Shown here: piece by piece, positions 22,655-36,839 of the stretch
Layout: each line of letters starts with the position of its first letter
Numbering within the stretch: the stretch's first letter is position 1
Assembly (NCBI GenBank): GCA_034401795.1
Contig: CM067365.1
Location: forward strand, 11,892,156-11,956,155
Origin: Chaetoderma sp. LZ-2023a
Lineage: Eukaryota > Mollusca > Caudofoveata > Chaetodermatida > Chaetodermatidae
DNA: 64,000 nt
Direction: 5' to 3'
The notes under the pieces: model-generated
What the model saw: only the letters and a program-made list of their open reading frames with translations
What the model was told of the DNA's origin: nothing
Databases searched by the model: none
Position numbers and translations under genes: made by a program

Positions 22655-23330
22655 TCTGTGACATCATTATTTCTCATCCTTTATATTATCCATTAGTATT
22701 ATGACCTTACCAATAACATCGTCATTATCATCATCAGCAGTAGCGCAGCATAGTCGACGTCGTCGTTGGCGATGGCGGTGACCTCGATGGCTGCGACAGC
22801 AGCAGCGCAACAAATGCAACAACAATAAAGCAATTATCCTGATTCCCATATAGCGTCTATTGGACAACTCAATGACCAAACCCGGTCTAAGCAATAGGAG
22901 TCGCCACCACACGACTACCACCATCACCAACAATAGCATCACTACTAGCGACACCTAGCTCCACCACCACAAACAACTACACCAAAAATGGCACAGCCAA
23001 CAATACCACCACGAAGCCCCAGAAGTTAATAGTCAATTGTACAAGTCACTGCGGATGCCGGAGGGTTCTGGCGAAACCGGTTCAACCGTCATTCCAACTC
23101 CGATACACTAGATCGATGGGTTAGTTGTCAAATTATGAATTTGAAAAATCCACATCGTAATTAATTTTACTCGCACAATTTCCTATTTTCCGCTGCTACT
23201 GTTGCTGCTTACGATTAAACACTAACGCTACTACTCTTCAGTTACGACCATGTCCAATCCTGGCAATGCCAGTCAGACCTTTACTGACCAAATGTGGTGA
23301 AGAAAAGCAAAATACGTTCTTATTGAATTT
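22655..23330. other. intergenic with trinucleotide-rich (CAN/CAC) stretch
   Basis: About 22700-23010 is rich in CAT/CAA/CAC triplets, making long but meaningless open frames on both strands. No motif found. Confidence 0.45.
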
Positions 23331-23515
23331 CAATTTGCACGCCAAGAGAAGAATATTTTTTTAATTTACCTCTGCTCCGTTATCGATCCAGTCATTCCAG
23401 TTGTAAATTTTAGAAAAAATAATCTGTTGTCCTGCAAATGGACATTCCTCATGACCACTGCAGAGACCGGTTTTGGCCGTCTTCGGCCAGCTTCATCATG
23501 ACAGTGTTAAAGCAC
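23331..23515 (-). mobile_element. MITE family B copy just upstream of the GST start
   Basis: GCACGCCAAGAGAAGAATAT, CCAGTCATTCCAGTTGTAAA, CCTGCAAATGGACATTCCTC and ACCGGTTTTGGCCGTCTTCG match family B; ends with a CATGACAGTGTTAA. Lies about 170-360 bp before the GST initiation codon. Confidence 0.75.
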
Positions 23516-23687
23516 CTTCTATTACGTTCATTATGGCTATACGTGTCTTTCGACACCCCGAAAGAGCAGACTGTTTCTCTAACATACTTTGTGGAATCTA
23601 TACAATTTCCAGAAGATGACATTTTAATCCGAGCCTGGAACTTTCCTCTGCTTCTTTCTTCAGTAAACGACCAATCCACGCATCACC

Positions 23688-27324
<3,637 letters not shown>

Positions 27325-27399
27325 GATGGCTATTAAGAGATATGAGTGGCATATTATCAGAGGATATGAAATGCGAGAACAGATTCAGGCTTCTACAAT

Positions 27400-27835
27400 A
27401 CAGGGATCCATTTAAGCTATGTTCCACCCATTTCCAGTGATATTCCACCCAATTTTACAACCTGTTTGGATCGATTTGAAACTTTGGAAACTGAATTCCT
27501 AGAATATACATTTCAAGATACAGTGATGCTTTACATTTCAAGATACAGTGATGCTTTTTAATATTTTGATCCCTAATTTGACTCGGTCTGTTACTGTCTA
27601 TGGTCGAAACAGCTCCAGGTCAAATTACTTTAAATTCATTCAAAGAAATGGTTATACTTATTAAATTGTAAATTCCTCAAATACATACAATTCTCACATT
27701 TCTGTAACAGACTTTTTGATTTTCCTGACAGAGTTAAGTAATTTTAACTGATTGTGAAGTCTCTGAACATGTGAGGTAATGACCTCATATACTTTGAGTG
27801 ACAGAACGGATCCCTTCATTAAAACAATCGGCCTC
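27400..27835 (+). mobile_element. MITE family A, diverged subfamily, just after the GST stop
   Basis: GGGATCCATTTAAGCTATGT at the left, a 29-bp internal duplication (ACATTTCAAGATACAGTGAT twice), CAAATTACTTTAAATTCATT and TTATTAAATTGTAAATTCCT. It begins about 75 bp after the GST stop codon. Confidence 0.7.
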
Positions 27836-27944
27836 TGCAGCATTACCATATTGAACTATTGATAGCGTACACATGGGATGAACCACGCACACGCAGCGTG
27901 TGTGTTAAGCCTGTGACAATCACAGACAAGAAACGACATGTTCT

Positions 27945-28022
27945 TTATTCTGTTGAATGTTTTGAAACTAATTTGACTGGGCGTTGTTGATGCCTATGGC
28001 AGCAACAAATCACAATCAAAGT
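27945..28022 (+). mobile_element. MITE family A palindrome core fragment
   Basis: CTGTTGAATGTTTTGAAACT then AATTTGACTGGGCGTTGTTG and GCCTATGGCAGCAACAAATC. Confidence 0.7.
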
Positions 28023-28246
28023 TTTTTTTTTAATTTGCAGCAGCTATACTGTATATAGTTGTCTTACAATTGTGGCTTAAAGCTTTTCGTCTTCTCTCAT
28101 TTGCAAAAGTAAACTGACACTAAATGTGGGCGTTCCCACAAAGGTATGCCTATATGGCGTCTGTCTCTGCCATACCAATAGATCAAGGTACTGACTTAGA
28201 AGTATGTGAAAGTGTCATGTGATGTCGCGTGTACATGTACCTTTAT

Positions 28247-28487
28247 TAACACATTAATGCGAAAATTTGTTTGCGAAAATTGTTAATTTCTCACAGAAGA
28301 TGATTGCCCATTTGCAGAACAAGAGAAGATTATTCTCGGAAATTTACCACTGGAACAACTTGCCCGGTTATCGAGCCAGACATTCGGAGATAAAATATCA
28401 AAAATAGTCTCTTCTGGTTCTGCAAGGGGATATATTGCAAGACCACCACAGAAGCCAGTTTTCACCAAACTGAGTGTTAAAGAGTTA
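28247..28487 (+). mobile_element. MITE family B copy
   Basis: Left TTAACACATTAATGCGAAAA; centre TTTACCACTGGAACAACTTG / CCCGGTTATCGAGCCAGACA; right AGTGTTAAAGAGTTAA. Confidence 0.75.
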
Positions 28488-28702
28488 ATATGTCAATATA
28501 TTTATTATCTCATTTTACAATATTTCATAGAACAAATTAAACTAATCCATCTCATTACGGACACCTGCTTGGGTTATTTTGTCATCCCTGGGTCGGAGAG
28601 TACGTCATTAATTCCGAAATTAAGACAACATGGCATATCCTGAAATCATGTATGATATGAAGACTATCACGTGAGAAATCAAAGCGTATTCTTAAATGGA
28701 AT

Positions 28703-29115
28703 AAACCTTTCCATTTTTAGCTATGACCCGCCCATCTCTAGCTAAGCTCCACCCACTCCTCGCTCGTGTTGGGATCGATCGATTCTCTGAACACCCTGAC
28801 TATTAATTTCCAAAAAACTACACATGTAATCTGTTGAATATTTTGGAACTAATTTGTCTGGGTGCTGTTGCTGCCTAAGGCCGCAACAGCGCCCAGTCAA
28901 ATTAGTTTCAAAATATCAAACAGCATGTTTATTAAATAGCAAAGAATTACAAAGACATACAATTCATACAACGTGTCGGACCATTTGAGATTTTCTGATG
29001 GTCTATATGGAACCGTTTGTGATGTAATGATTATGAGGTCATCATACATTCGCTGAGCAGATTATGATGTCATACGAGGTCTGATAATGGATGGATACTA
29101 TGGAAAGGTGAATTG
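28703..29115 (+). mobile_element. MITE family A, full-length copy
   Basis: CCTTTCCATTTTTAGCTATG to CTATGGAAAGGTGAAT. The central palindrome (about 28831-28923) has arms CTGTTGAATATTTTGGAACT... and ...AGTTTCAAAATATCAAACAG with a few mismatches. Confidence 0.88.
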
Positions 29116-29309
29116 ATTCCACCCTGCTTCTGTTGCATGCTAGGTTATCCTTAGGCTGCTATCATTTCTTTTCTTCATCGCTGCTTTGCCATCTAACATC
29201 TTAAGTCGCTTGAAAACATGTGCATTATATGGCACCTATATGTGATTTTGATAATCGGCAGGCATATTCCAATGGTCAATCATTATAAGTGATATCACAA
29301 TTAATAGTA

Positions 29310-30470
29310 TGTATGATCACCGTATTCTGCGGCTGTAGTAGTAGACCCATCCTAGAGCTGCCATGATGCCATCTGTCCGCCTTTGCTTTTGACCACTGTA
29401 TCTTGTCGTCAGCCACAATCTTTAGCTTCCTCAGATCTATTTTTGATTTGAGTGTAAATTTATGAAATGGCGTCCTCTCCTGGCTTTATATTGGCTGGCT
29501 CCCATCAGGGCGAATTGCAAGGCTCTGTGCAGGTGTGTCTTCGGGCATCCTTAGCATGTTTAATTATGGACCATCTATGCTGGCCGACTTTTACGGACAG
29601 CGTCAATGTATTACACCTCGTGTGTAGTGCATCGTTGGAAATTATGTTGTCTGGCTATCGGTGGCGAGTGATAGTGCGTAGGTGTTTGCGGTGGCAGGCA
29701 TCGAGTTTATCGAGATCTTCCTTTGGAGCTGCCCAGCTGTTACAGTTATAAAGTATCAAGGATACGCTGGTTGCTTCGTATAAACCTAGTCTTTTTGTTG
29801 TCAAGGGCATCTTTGATCTACGAATCCATAGCTTCCAGCAGGAATGGAAGCATGCAGTTTCCTCCATGGTTCACCGCCACGGAGTGGATCGTCATTTTCT
29901 TTAGTTCCATGCTTTGTAGATATCTATAGGTGGGTGAACTCTGTTTTTGATTCATTCATAAAGAGATTCTGAATTTTTAGTTTGCTTGCAGCTATTGGAG
30001 AGAGTTCGTCAATGGGTTTCTTTTCCTCGTCTATGAAGTCCGCATCGTCGGCATTTCCATCTCTAGCGGCATACCCAGTATGGATACTGGGTTATTTGGT
30101 CTTATGGAATTTTCCCGTCATATTTCAATGCAGCAAGGTAACAGGTGAAAAGCACAAGGGATAGACCATCTCCCTGTGGGGAGCCGATTGATGTCTCAAA
30201 CTATACATACTTCACTGACTTGACTCGTTCTCTCAGCTTGGTGTCTGCAAGTATTAGTCTCACTAGTCGTAGCTCATCGTCATTGCAACTGGCCTGGCGT
30301 AGTACATATAGGATCTTTGAGCGTTTAATTGTGTCGATGGCACAATGCCCATTTTGTGGAAATCCCAGTGTTTGGACATGACTTCTGACACAGGCACGCG
30401 CTGAGCCCACACCGTATGCAGCTGCGTCCACGTTTAAACTCACTTTGACATGATCCGGTGAAGTCATCGA
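29310..30470 (-). pseudogene. LINE reverse transcriptase remnant (GSPQGDGLS type)
   Basis: Read downward from 30467: HCAIDTIKRSKILYVLRQAS and CNDDELRLVRLILADTKLRE, a TAG stop, then FETSIGSPQGDGLSLVLFTC (RT motif B), NADDADFIDEEKKP (catalytic box, first residue altered from Y) and, after another break, KRLGLYEATSVSLILYNCNS and LDACHRKHLRTITRH. The 3' part continues with RWSI, PEDTPAQSLA-type and KARRGRHFIN-type peptides in shifted frames. The 3' end GCCGCAGAATACGGTGATCA matches the LINE tail at 61.56-61.86 kb, so both belong to one family. Several frameshifts and stops; not functional. Confidence 0.82.
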
Positions 30471-30479
30471 TTTAGTAAA

Positions 30480-31035
30480 TTGTACAGGAAGGCGTTGTTA
30501 TTAGAGTCGAAAATGTCAAGAGAAAAGCTCTGGAGAATAGTGTAGTCACATTCAATGCCAGACTGCCAGTACAGAAGGCGTATATATTGAAACCGGTATG
30601 AAAACACTTCCGACCAGACGTAAGATGTAAAGATTTGAAGTGTTCTGCAAAATAACACGTGGCATAATATGGGAGAGTGTATCTAATCTTCTGCAAAAAA
30701 TCATTACACGCAAGATGTCTCGCTACGAAGCGTCGCACGATTCTTGAAACTGTCATGTGAGCGTGCGTGCGCAACCCCCGCGCGCTTTTGTGTGAACGTA
30801 TGTGTGCATGGACAGAGCGTACGTGCGTGATGTGGGCCTGCGCGCGTGTGTTCATCATCAAAGGATTTTCATCAAACCCGGCTTGACGGTTGGGTTTGCG
30901 GTCTCGCAGATGTGTATCGGTCTTGATGCCAATGGTTCAACGGCCCAGCTGAATTCCATCGAAACGGTAACAATGTTTAGCGCGATACCTGTACTAATGT
31001 TGATCAAACCTGTATGACTGGTTGGCCTTGGGATT
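30480..31035. other. intergenic, nothing recognised
   Basis: Contains a GCGTGCGT-rich stretch near 30755-30850. Open frames here match no known motif. Confidence 0.4.
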
Positions 31036-31039
31036 CCAT

Positions 31040-31432
31040 ACAATGGATCTTTCCAGGTTTATTCATCCATCATATGACGCCATATGCCATCCCAATAAAC
31101 AACTTGACGTGTACGATTACGTCATAATCACGAGGTCATGAAATTATTACGTCATGAATGATTCGGTATAGTCCGTCTTTAACGCGTAATAGTCCGAAAC
31201 GTTGTACGAATTGTATGTCTTTACCATTTAATAAACATTCTGTTGGATATTTTGTAACTAATCTGACTGGGGGCTTTTGCTGCCTATGTCCAGTCAAATT
31301 AGTTTCAAAATGTTTCACAGCTTACATGTCTAGTTTCTGGAAATTGATGGGCAGGGAGTTCATGGATCGATCGATCCCAACACGAGCGTGGCGTGGGTGG
31401 AGCTTAGTTAGTGATGGGCTCAAATTGGTCCA
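31040..31432 (-). mobile_element. MITE family A, full-length copy in reverse orientation
   Basis: Starts ATGGATCTTTCCAGGTTTAT (right end) and ends GGAGCTTAGTTAGTGATGGG (left end). The palindrome core AATCTGACTGGGGGCTTTTG/CAGTCAAATTAGTTTCAAAA is partly deleted. Confidence 0.82.
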
Positions 31433-31649
31433 TTATGTTGAAGGCGGGGTCAGGAGCCAAAAGGCCAAGATCAACTCAAATAAGCGGAAATGGCGAGACT
31501 AAAAAGAGTAGAATAAAGGTGACAAAAATGGGAGGTGTGAGTGTCTGCAATCGCCGAGTGTTCTTGTTTAAATATTGGATTATATCCATGATATTTGGAT
31601 TAATGCTATTTTCATTATTATAAGACTTGTATTACCTTTTATTTTCCAG

Positions 31650-31949
31650 CGTCGCAGTGAACGGAATGAGCCAGGCAGTTCTGCAATGACACCACCCACA
31701 AGTCGCTCATCGACACCAGTGAATCTACAAGCTCCGAAGAAGAAACGTTTGTCTGCCGAGACTGAGGAAACCGATAACCTATCAACGACAGAACTGCAGA
31801 GACTAGTGCTACTTGAGCAGCTAAAATACACCAGAGCGAAGATGCGACGCCTTGAGCAGCAAAACAGTCAGACAACTGAAGCGGCTGATCCACCTGTCGA
31901 CATGGTCCACCTGACAGACATGGATAACTGGCGATATATGTCTCACTAG
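31650..31949 (+). pseudogene. Harbinger Myb/SANT-type accessory protein, C-terminal exon only
   Basis: After an acceptor TTATTTTCCAG the frame reads RRSERNEPGSSAMTPPTSRS, a Lys/Pro-rich linker, then TTELQRLVLLEQLKYTRAKM and RRLEQQ, stopping at 31949 (99 codons). A Ser/Thr/Pro-rich linker followed by a leucine-rich coiled-coil (LQRLVLLEQLKxxRxxxRRLE) is the usual C-terminus of Harbinger-encoded Myb/SANT-like DNA-binding partners (NAIF1/MSANTD-like). The Myb/SANT domain should lie in an upstream exon, but the sequence just upstream is a MITE and unrelated DNA, so the N-terminal part appears lost. It faces the transposase at 32.24-33.27 kb tail to tail, 295 bp apart, and was probably the partner gene of the same element. 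Confidence 0.7.
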
Positions 31950-32243
31950 ATGCAACGTAAAGTGGGCTTGGTTCGTTGCGACTTTCAAGATAACATTTCC
32001 TTTCAAGCAAAGTTTTTGTTCCGTAAAATGCTTAGCCAGACTGGTACTGCCAACTTCCATGTAGTAGCAGCTCTTGACACAGATTGCGTTAAGTGATATT
32101 ACACATCGTGCGCAACATGTTAAAGAATAAAGAGTAAAGAAATTTCACTACATAATTTTTATTTATAACAATATTAGAATTTAGTAGTTAGTTTGCTACA
32201 CACGCCGGATGCGTTGTAAACCAGAATCATGCACTTCATTTAT

Positions 32244-33269
32244 TTAGTCAGCGCCCCTGTCGAAAAGTATAGTGGTAATTTTTTGTCGTCTTTGCTGTCC
32301 TTGTAATAGAATGCGGGGAGCAGCCACATGGACCTGCTCATGTTGGTTCAAATCATCCTCATCCACCTCTTCATCACCTAAATCATCATTTGTGTCATTT
32401 AGAAATTTGGCGACGTTATGCAATACGAAGCATGCCATGATGCATTTCGGAATGTTCTCTAGTTTAAGACGAATGCCGTACCGCAGGATAGGAAACCGTC
32501 GTTTTAATTGACCAAATGACTGTTCAATGACCACGCGATTTCTAGCATGTATTCTGTTGAAATATCTCTCAGCTTGTGTGTTTGCCTCACTGTATGGTGT
32601 CATCATATATGGCGCTAACCCATAACCCGAATCACCTAGAAGAAATCCTTGTACATTCCCTGAAATCTTAGCATGTAGTTCGGATGTTTGAAATATTCGA
32701 GAGTCATGCACTGACCCCGGCCAGCCTACATCAACACTGGTGAATGTATACTTCTCATCACATGTCGCCTGAACATTAAACGAAGGAAAGTTTTTGCGAT
32801 TTATGAAGTCATCTTCAAACTGTCCATGTGGCTTATCAATGCGTACATGAGTACAGTCGATGGCGCCGATTGTAAAAGGAAAACCAAGCTTATCCGCCCA
32901 CCGTTGCTTTGCCAGGGTGATATCTGCATTAGAAACTGGAAATTGTATCCACGTTGGGTGTTCAGATGATATGAAATCCAAAGTACTGGAAACATGTCTA
33001 GATACCGTTGGTTGTGTTATACCTATCACCTCCGCTACTGTAGTCTGATAACCAGGGTCTGCTAAATAATGCAGAGTTGTTTCCATACGCTGCACCGGTG
33101 ACAGACATCCACCACGCCTCTCGGGATTTTCTGGTAGAAATGTTTGTGCCAGCCATTCAACATTTCTCTTGTCAAATCGAAATAACTTGCGGTAGGTCAA
33201 AGGAGATATCTCATCACGATTAATCCTACTCTTATATACCTTAGAATGTTCTCTTATATGCATAAACAT
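32244..33269 (-). CDS. HARBI1-like transposase of a PIF/Harbinger transposon, intact frame
   Basis: 341 residues, uninterrupted. An N-terminal helical region with a helix-turn-helix-like stretch (YQTTVAEVIGITQPTVSRHV, 74-93) is followed by the DDE_4 nuclease: first Asp in FTIGAIDCTHV (D138), second in LLGDSGYGLAP (D213), Glu in RVVIEQSFGQLKRRF (E249). HDSRIF (189-194) and FVLHN (281-285) are further family signatures. Length and order are those of HARBI1-type transposases, which cut and rejoin element ends at three-base TWA targets with help from a Myb/SANT partner. The C-terminus is acidic and then basic. Host HARBI1 is domesticated in vertebrates, but the accessory-gene remnant beside this frame and the neighbouring related element favour a transposon copy. 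The start chosen is the first ATG of the frame; a spliced upstream exon is possible but not seen. Confidence 0.9.
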   Translation of the reverse strand: MFMHIREHSKVYKSRINRDEISPLTYRKLFRFDKRNVEWLAQTFLPENPERRGGCLSPVQRMETTLHYLADPGYQTTVAEVIGITQPTVSRHVSSTLDFISSEHPTWIQFPVSNADITLAKQRWADKLGFPFTIGAIDCTHVRIDKPHGQFEDDFINRKNFPSFNVQATCDEKYTFTSVDVGWPGSVHDSRIFQTSELHAKISGNVQGFLLGDSGYGLAPYMMTPYSEANTQAERYFNRIHARNRVVIEQSFGQLKRRFPILRYGIRLKLENIPKCIMACFVLHNVAKFLNDTNDDLGDEEVDEDDLNQHEQVHVAAPRILLQGQQRRQKITTILFDRGAD

Positions 33270-33643
33270 GTTGCAAATAATTCAGAACGGAACCCTTAGC
33301 TAAATGTCAAGCTACTCTAGAGGAGCTTGCAAAACGGAAAGCACATGCTTGATGTTATAAGGAAATGGACAATTTTATGTATACGGTTTCAAGCAATTGA
33401 TCTCAATTTAAGCTAATACTTATAAGACACAGTTTTTGCTTTTCCTAATAAGCAAATGCTTGTTCTATGAAGCATTATCTATTTTTTATGTATATCTCTG
33501 GAAGAAAAAGCCTAGAAAAAGCTTATGCTATTTTTTATAAATTCGGCCCAATAGCGACCAACGGCGTATATCGGCATTAACCATAAAAAGTATGAACACG
33601 TGGTGAAACACGCCGCAGTCGACAGCAACTATGATGAGAAAAC

Positions 33644-35493
33644 ATGGCAAGCATGAGTGACGAGGAAGCAATTTACCTTCTTCAAGTACATACAATTATT
33701 GCTATGTGTCAACATGAAGACGAAAAGCCATCTAGAATGTATATGAGACCAATATTTTCTCAACGAAGGCGACAAGGTGATTTCTATCACTTAGTTCGTG
33801 AGCTTTAACTTTCTGATACTGAATATTTCGGCAGGTATGCTAAATTTTCACCGGCTCTTCTGGAAGAGGTTCTGCAGCTGGTTGGACCTCTAATCCAACA
33901 TGGCCAAACGCATAGAATCCCAATCGGTCCGAAGGAACGTCTCATGATGACGATCAGCTAGGTTAATACATGTATATAGAAGACAAAAGCACTCATAGAG
34001 TGCAAACCTTTACCCCTCCATTTTTGTCACTTATTTTACAGACTTTCGGATTTCTACGGAATTTCCCAGGATTTTATTCTAACTCCGGATTCATCCCAGA
34101 TTGTAATGTATCACCCTCCTTAGGTTATTGTTGTTTTCAAACTTTCAAATGTGGGCGAACTAGTATCGTTAGTTTTCGATATATTCATTGATGCAGATTT
34201 TCTAAGCTCAAGTAATTATATTTATTTGTAATTTCGTGATGAGATTTCCATAAGACCTAAGAGCTGGTTACTCTATGACCAAGAGCTAAGGATTTTGCGA
34301 GGGATCCAAGAACCTTTGTTGTCTGAGCCAGATCGAACCAGTAGTTTTCGAGATACCTGTGCGCCAGTGTGCGGACAGACACTCATACATACGCACGCAC
34401 GCACACGCACTCACGCACGCACGCACGCACGGACGGACGGACGGACAGATGGACGGACGGAACTAGTAGGCGATCAATTCAATATCATCATTAACATTTG
34501 TATTGTAGATACCTGGCTTCCGGAGATTCACAAGCTTCTATATCATTTGCATATCGTGTTGGTCGTGCAACTGTCTGCAAGGTTGTCTCTGAAACCTGTC
34601 GTGCACTTTGGGAGTCGCTTGGCCCTGTTTATGTTCCCGTTCCTACGGACGATGATTGGCTAGATATCGCCAGAGATTTTGTCAATTTCTGGAATTTTCC
34701 CAATTGTATTGGCGCGCTCGATGGAAAGCATGTGGTCATTCAAGCCCCTTATAAAGCTGGATCGGGGTTCTACAACTATAAAGGGACTCATAGCATTGTG
34801 TTAATGGCGCTAACTGATGCCAGATACAAATTTACACTGTTTGATGTCGGTTCATCAGGAAGGCACAGTGATGGAGGTGTGTTGGCCCATTCTGCATTTG
34901 GGCAGGTCATGGAGAGAAAGGGTATGAACTTTCCAAAACCTGCATACCTACCAGGATCACATACTAAGCTACCTTACGTAATAGTTGGAGACGAGGCATT
35001 CCCTTTGAGAGAAGACCTGATGCGACCCTATCCTGGACGTACTCTTCCTGATGAAAGGAAGATTTTTAATTACAGACTTTCTCGTTCCAGACGAGTAGTA
35101 GAAAATTCATTTGGCATTTTAGTAGCTCGCTGGAGAATATTCCATGGCCGAATTATTAGTAAGCCTGAAAATGTCAACTCAATTGTTAAGGCAGCAATCT
35201 GTTTACATAATTTTTTAAGAAGATCCGATATTGGAAGACAACCCAGACAGCGGTATTGCCCACCTGGTTACACCGACTATGACGACGGTGATGGCAACAT
35301 AACTGATGGACTATGGCGAGGTGAGCTTGGCGAGAACTCGGGTCTTGAAAGAGTTGGCCGTGTTTAAGGCAATAATCATGGAACCTGCGCAGTTACTATC
35401 AGAGAAGATTTTACAAGGTGCTTCAATTCAAATGTTGGAGCTCTTCCCTGGCAACTCAGACATGTTCGACGAGGTCAGGAACCTGATAACTAA
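33644..35493 (+). pseudogene. second HARBI1-like transposase, broken by two stops and a donor mutation
   Basis: Exon 1 (33644-33957) reads MASMSDEEAIYLLQVHTIIA ... YMRPIFSQRRRQGDFYHLVR-EL, a TAA (33806-33808), then LSDTEYFGRYAKFSPALLEE and KERLMMTI. Exon 2 starts at 34509 after TATTGTAG and continues in frame as RYLASGDSQASISFAYRVGR, GCIGALDGKHV-type first Asp (CIGALDGKHVVIQ), VIVGDEAFPL (second Asp) and RRVVENSFGILVARW (Glu), to a TAA at 35365-35367. Beyond that stop the same frame still reads GTCAVTIREDFTRCF and GALPWQLRHVRRG to 35491, the normal family C-terminus. The expected donor after ACGATCAG reads CTAGGT instead of GTAGGT. The catalytic core is intact but the gene is not. A GACG microsatellite lies in the intron. 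Confidence 0.85.
34384..34456 (+). repeat. (CACG)n/(GGAC)n microsatellite in the H2 transposase intron
   Basis: CGCACGCACGCACACGCACT passing into GGACGGACGGACGGACAG. Confidence 0.92.
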
Positions 35494-35634
35494 CAATCAA
35501 ACAGTTTAGTGACAAACTGAAAAAATTTATTGATCTGAAATACAAATTGAAATAAATTGATTGATCTGATTTGTATTTCAATTACACCGAAATAAACAAT
35601 TTCGTGAAGTCAAAACTTTAGTTGCGTGTTTGTT

Positions 35635-36826
35635 TCAGGCTGCATTGAATGTTTCAGGATTGTACAACATCTCTGAACTAGAGGAAAAACACACAGCAGT
35701 GTCGCTAAGTGTCACACGACTGCTCTGTTGATCATATGGCTGTGAGAAACTTGGAGTCTCCATTGACTGTTGCTGATGGGTACTGCAGGATCCATATTCC
35801 ACATCAAATAAGACCTGTTCAACACGCAAACGCACCAAAGCTCGCTGGTGAGGGCTCATGGTCAGCAAACGCATACCCACAGATTCAGCCCACACCATAC
35901 ACTCATCCCTTGGCTTCCTGTTTACTATGGCATCCGTTGATCGCTTTAGAGCATCAATCATCTCCGATCGATCATTTGTCTGAGGTGTAGTGCTTTGCCG
36001 CTTCTTGATCACATGCGTCTCTGGTAGGCCTAGGGGTGACTGTCGATCCAAGGATGATGCCGCTCTCTCTGGACCAGGAGTCTGTCCTCCAGACGACGGG
36101 TGCCTTGCTGGAATATCCGACCCAGGAAGATCAGATGGTGGTGGCGATTCATGGTCTTCTTCGTCCAAACAGTCCTGTATATTTCCATCGTTGTCCTGGA
36201 AATTACTCTCAGTTCTGTAAAATACAAACATTTAGTGATTACTCTAGGCTACTGGGTCCGTATTCATAACAATTCTTAATTTAAATATACTTACGGTCTA
36301 AGTATCATACTTTACTAAGTATCATAGCTAAGTTGGTATTTATAAAATTGCCTAAGTATCATACTCTGCAAAGTCTAATACTTAAAATCTGAATATCATG
36401 GCTAAATCTTTGTGCTTGTCATTGAAAGCTGATTTTATCCACATTCTGAGTCAATCCTGAAATCGATTATGCTCTATTTCGTTCATTGTGTTGTCAAATG
36501 TAATCGGTATGTAAATCGATTTGGATAGGCTATGTTATGTCTTAACTAGGTGGTGGCTAGTCTCCGTGTACACTATTGATACTGAGGTATGTGTTAACTA
36601 AGTGTAGCTTTATGAATACGGTCCCTGTATTCGAAAATGGTGTTAATTAAATGATCAGTTATAACTTACGTTTGGTATTTGGAAAAGCGATCGAGAAAGC
36701 CCATTAATTTGAAGTAGCGCCATTTTGTTATGCGAGTTGCTTCTTGGCCACTCTTCGTCTTCAGTTCCCTTTTCTTTCTGGTATACCTGTCTCTCAGGTA
36801 TGTGAACCGCTTATAAGGCCATGACC
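35635..36826 (-). pseudogene. MADF/BESS-type Harbinger accessory protein, 5'-incomplete
   Basis: Two exons on the minus strand. The first (36826-36670) follows acceptor ATTTTATTTCAG and reads SWPYKRFTYLRDRYTRKKRE, then TKSGQEATRITKWRYFKLMG, the second half of an MADF (Myb/SANT-like) DNA-binding domain. The second (36214-35635) joins in frame (CAAAC/GTAAGT to TTTTACAG/A) and reads TESNFQDNDGNIQDCLDEED, a Ser/Pro-rich linker, then GMRLLTMSPHQRALVRLRVE, a BESS-like interaction motif, ending at 35635. The first MADF helices need at least one more exon upstream (above 36826); I searched to 37.15 kb on the minus strand and did not find it. It converges on the H2 transposase, 142 bp between the ends, and is its likely DNA-binding partner. 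A 372-bp MITE lies in the intron. Confidence 0.75.
36254..36625. mobile_element. 372-bp TIR element inside the MADF gene intron
   Basis: GGGTCCGTATTCATAA at the left; TTTATGAATACGGTCCC at the right, one mismatch between the ends. Inside are repeated AAGTATCATA motifs. The target duplication is unclear (ACT/TGT flank it). Confidence 0.75.
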
Positions 36827-36839
36827 CTGAAATAAAATG

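Larger units (their letters stand above)
31600..33560. mobile_element. Harbinger element H1 (left end lost)
   Basis: Holds the Myb-like fragment (+) and the transposase (minus) tail to tail. The right side (33411-33560) has CTTATAAGACACAG, GGAAGAAAAAGCCTAG and TTTTTTATAAATTCGGCCC, i.e. a GGGCCGAATTTATAAA-type terminus read on the minus strand. No matching left terminus is seen near 31.4-31.6 kb, where a family-A MITE lies. The boundaries are therefore approximate. Confidence 0.6.
33600..36830. mobile_element. Harbinger element H2 (termini not identified)
   Basis: Broken HARBI1-like transposase (+) and MADF/BESS partner (minus), tail to tail. It lies directly next to H1, the two transposase 5' ends being 375 bp apart and divergent. 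The transposases of H1 and H2 differ strongly (DCTHV versus DGKHV around the first Asp), so these are separate subfamilies, not a duplication. Confidence 0.65.

Noticed and set aside
22667..22954. 95-residue Arg/Leu-rich minus frame
   Set aside because: Low-complexity CAN-triplet DNA; no motif.
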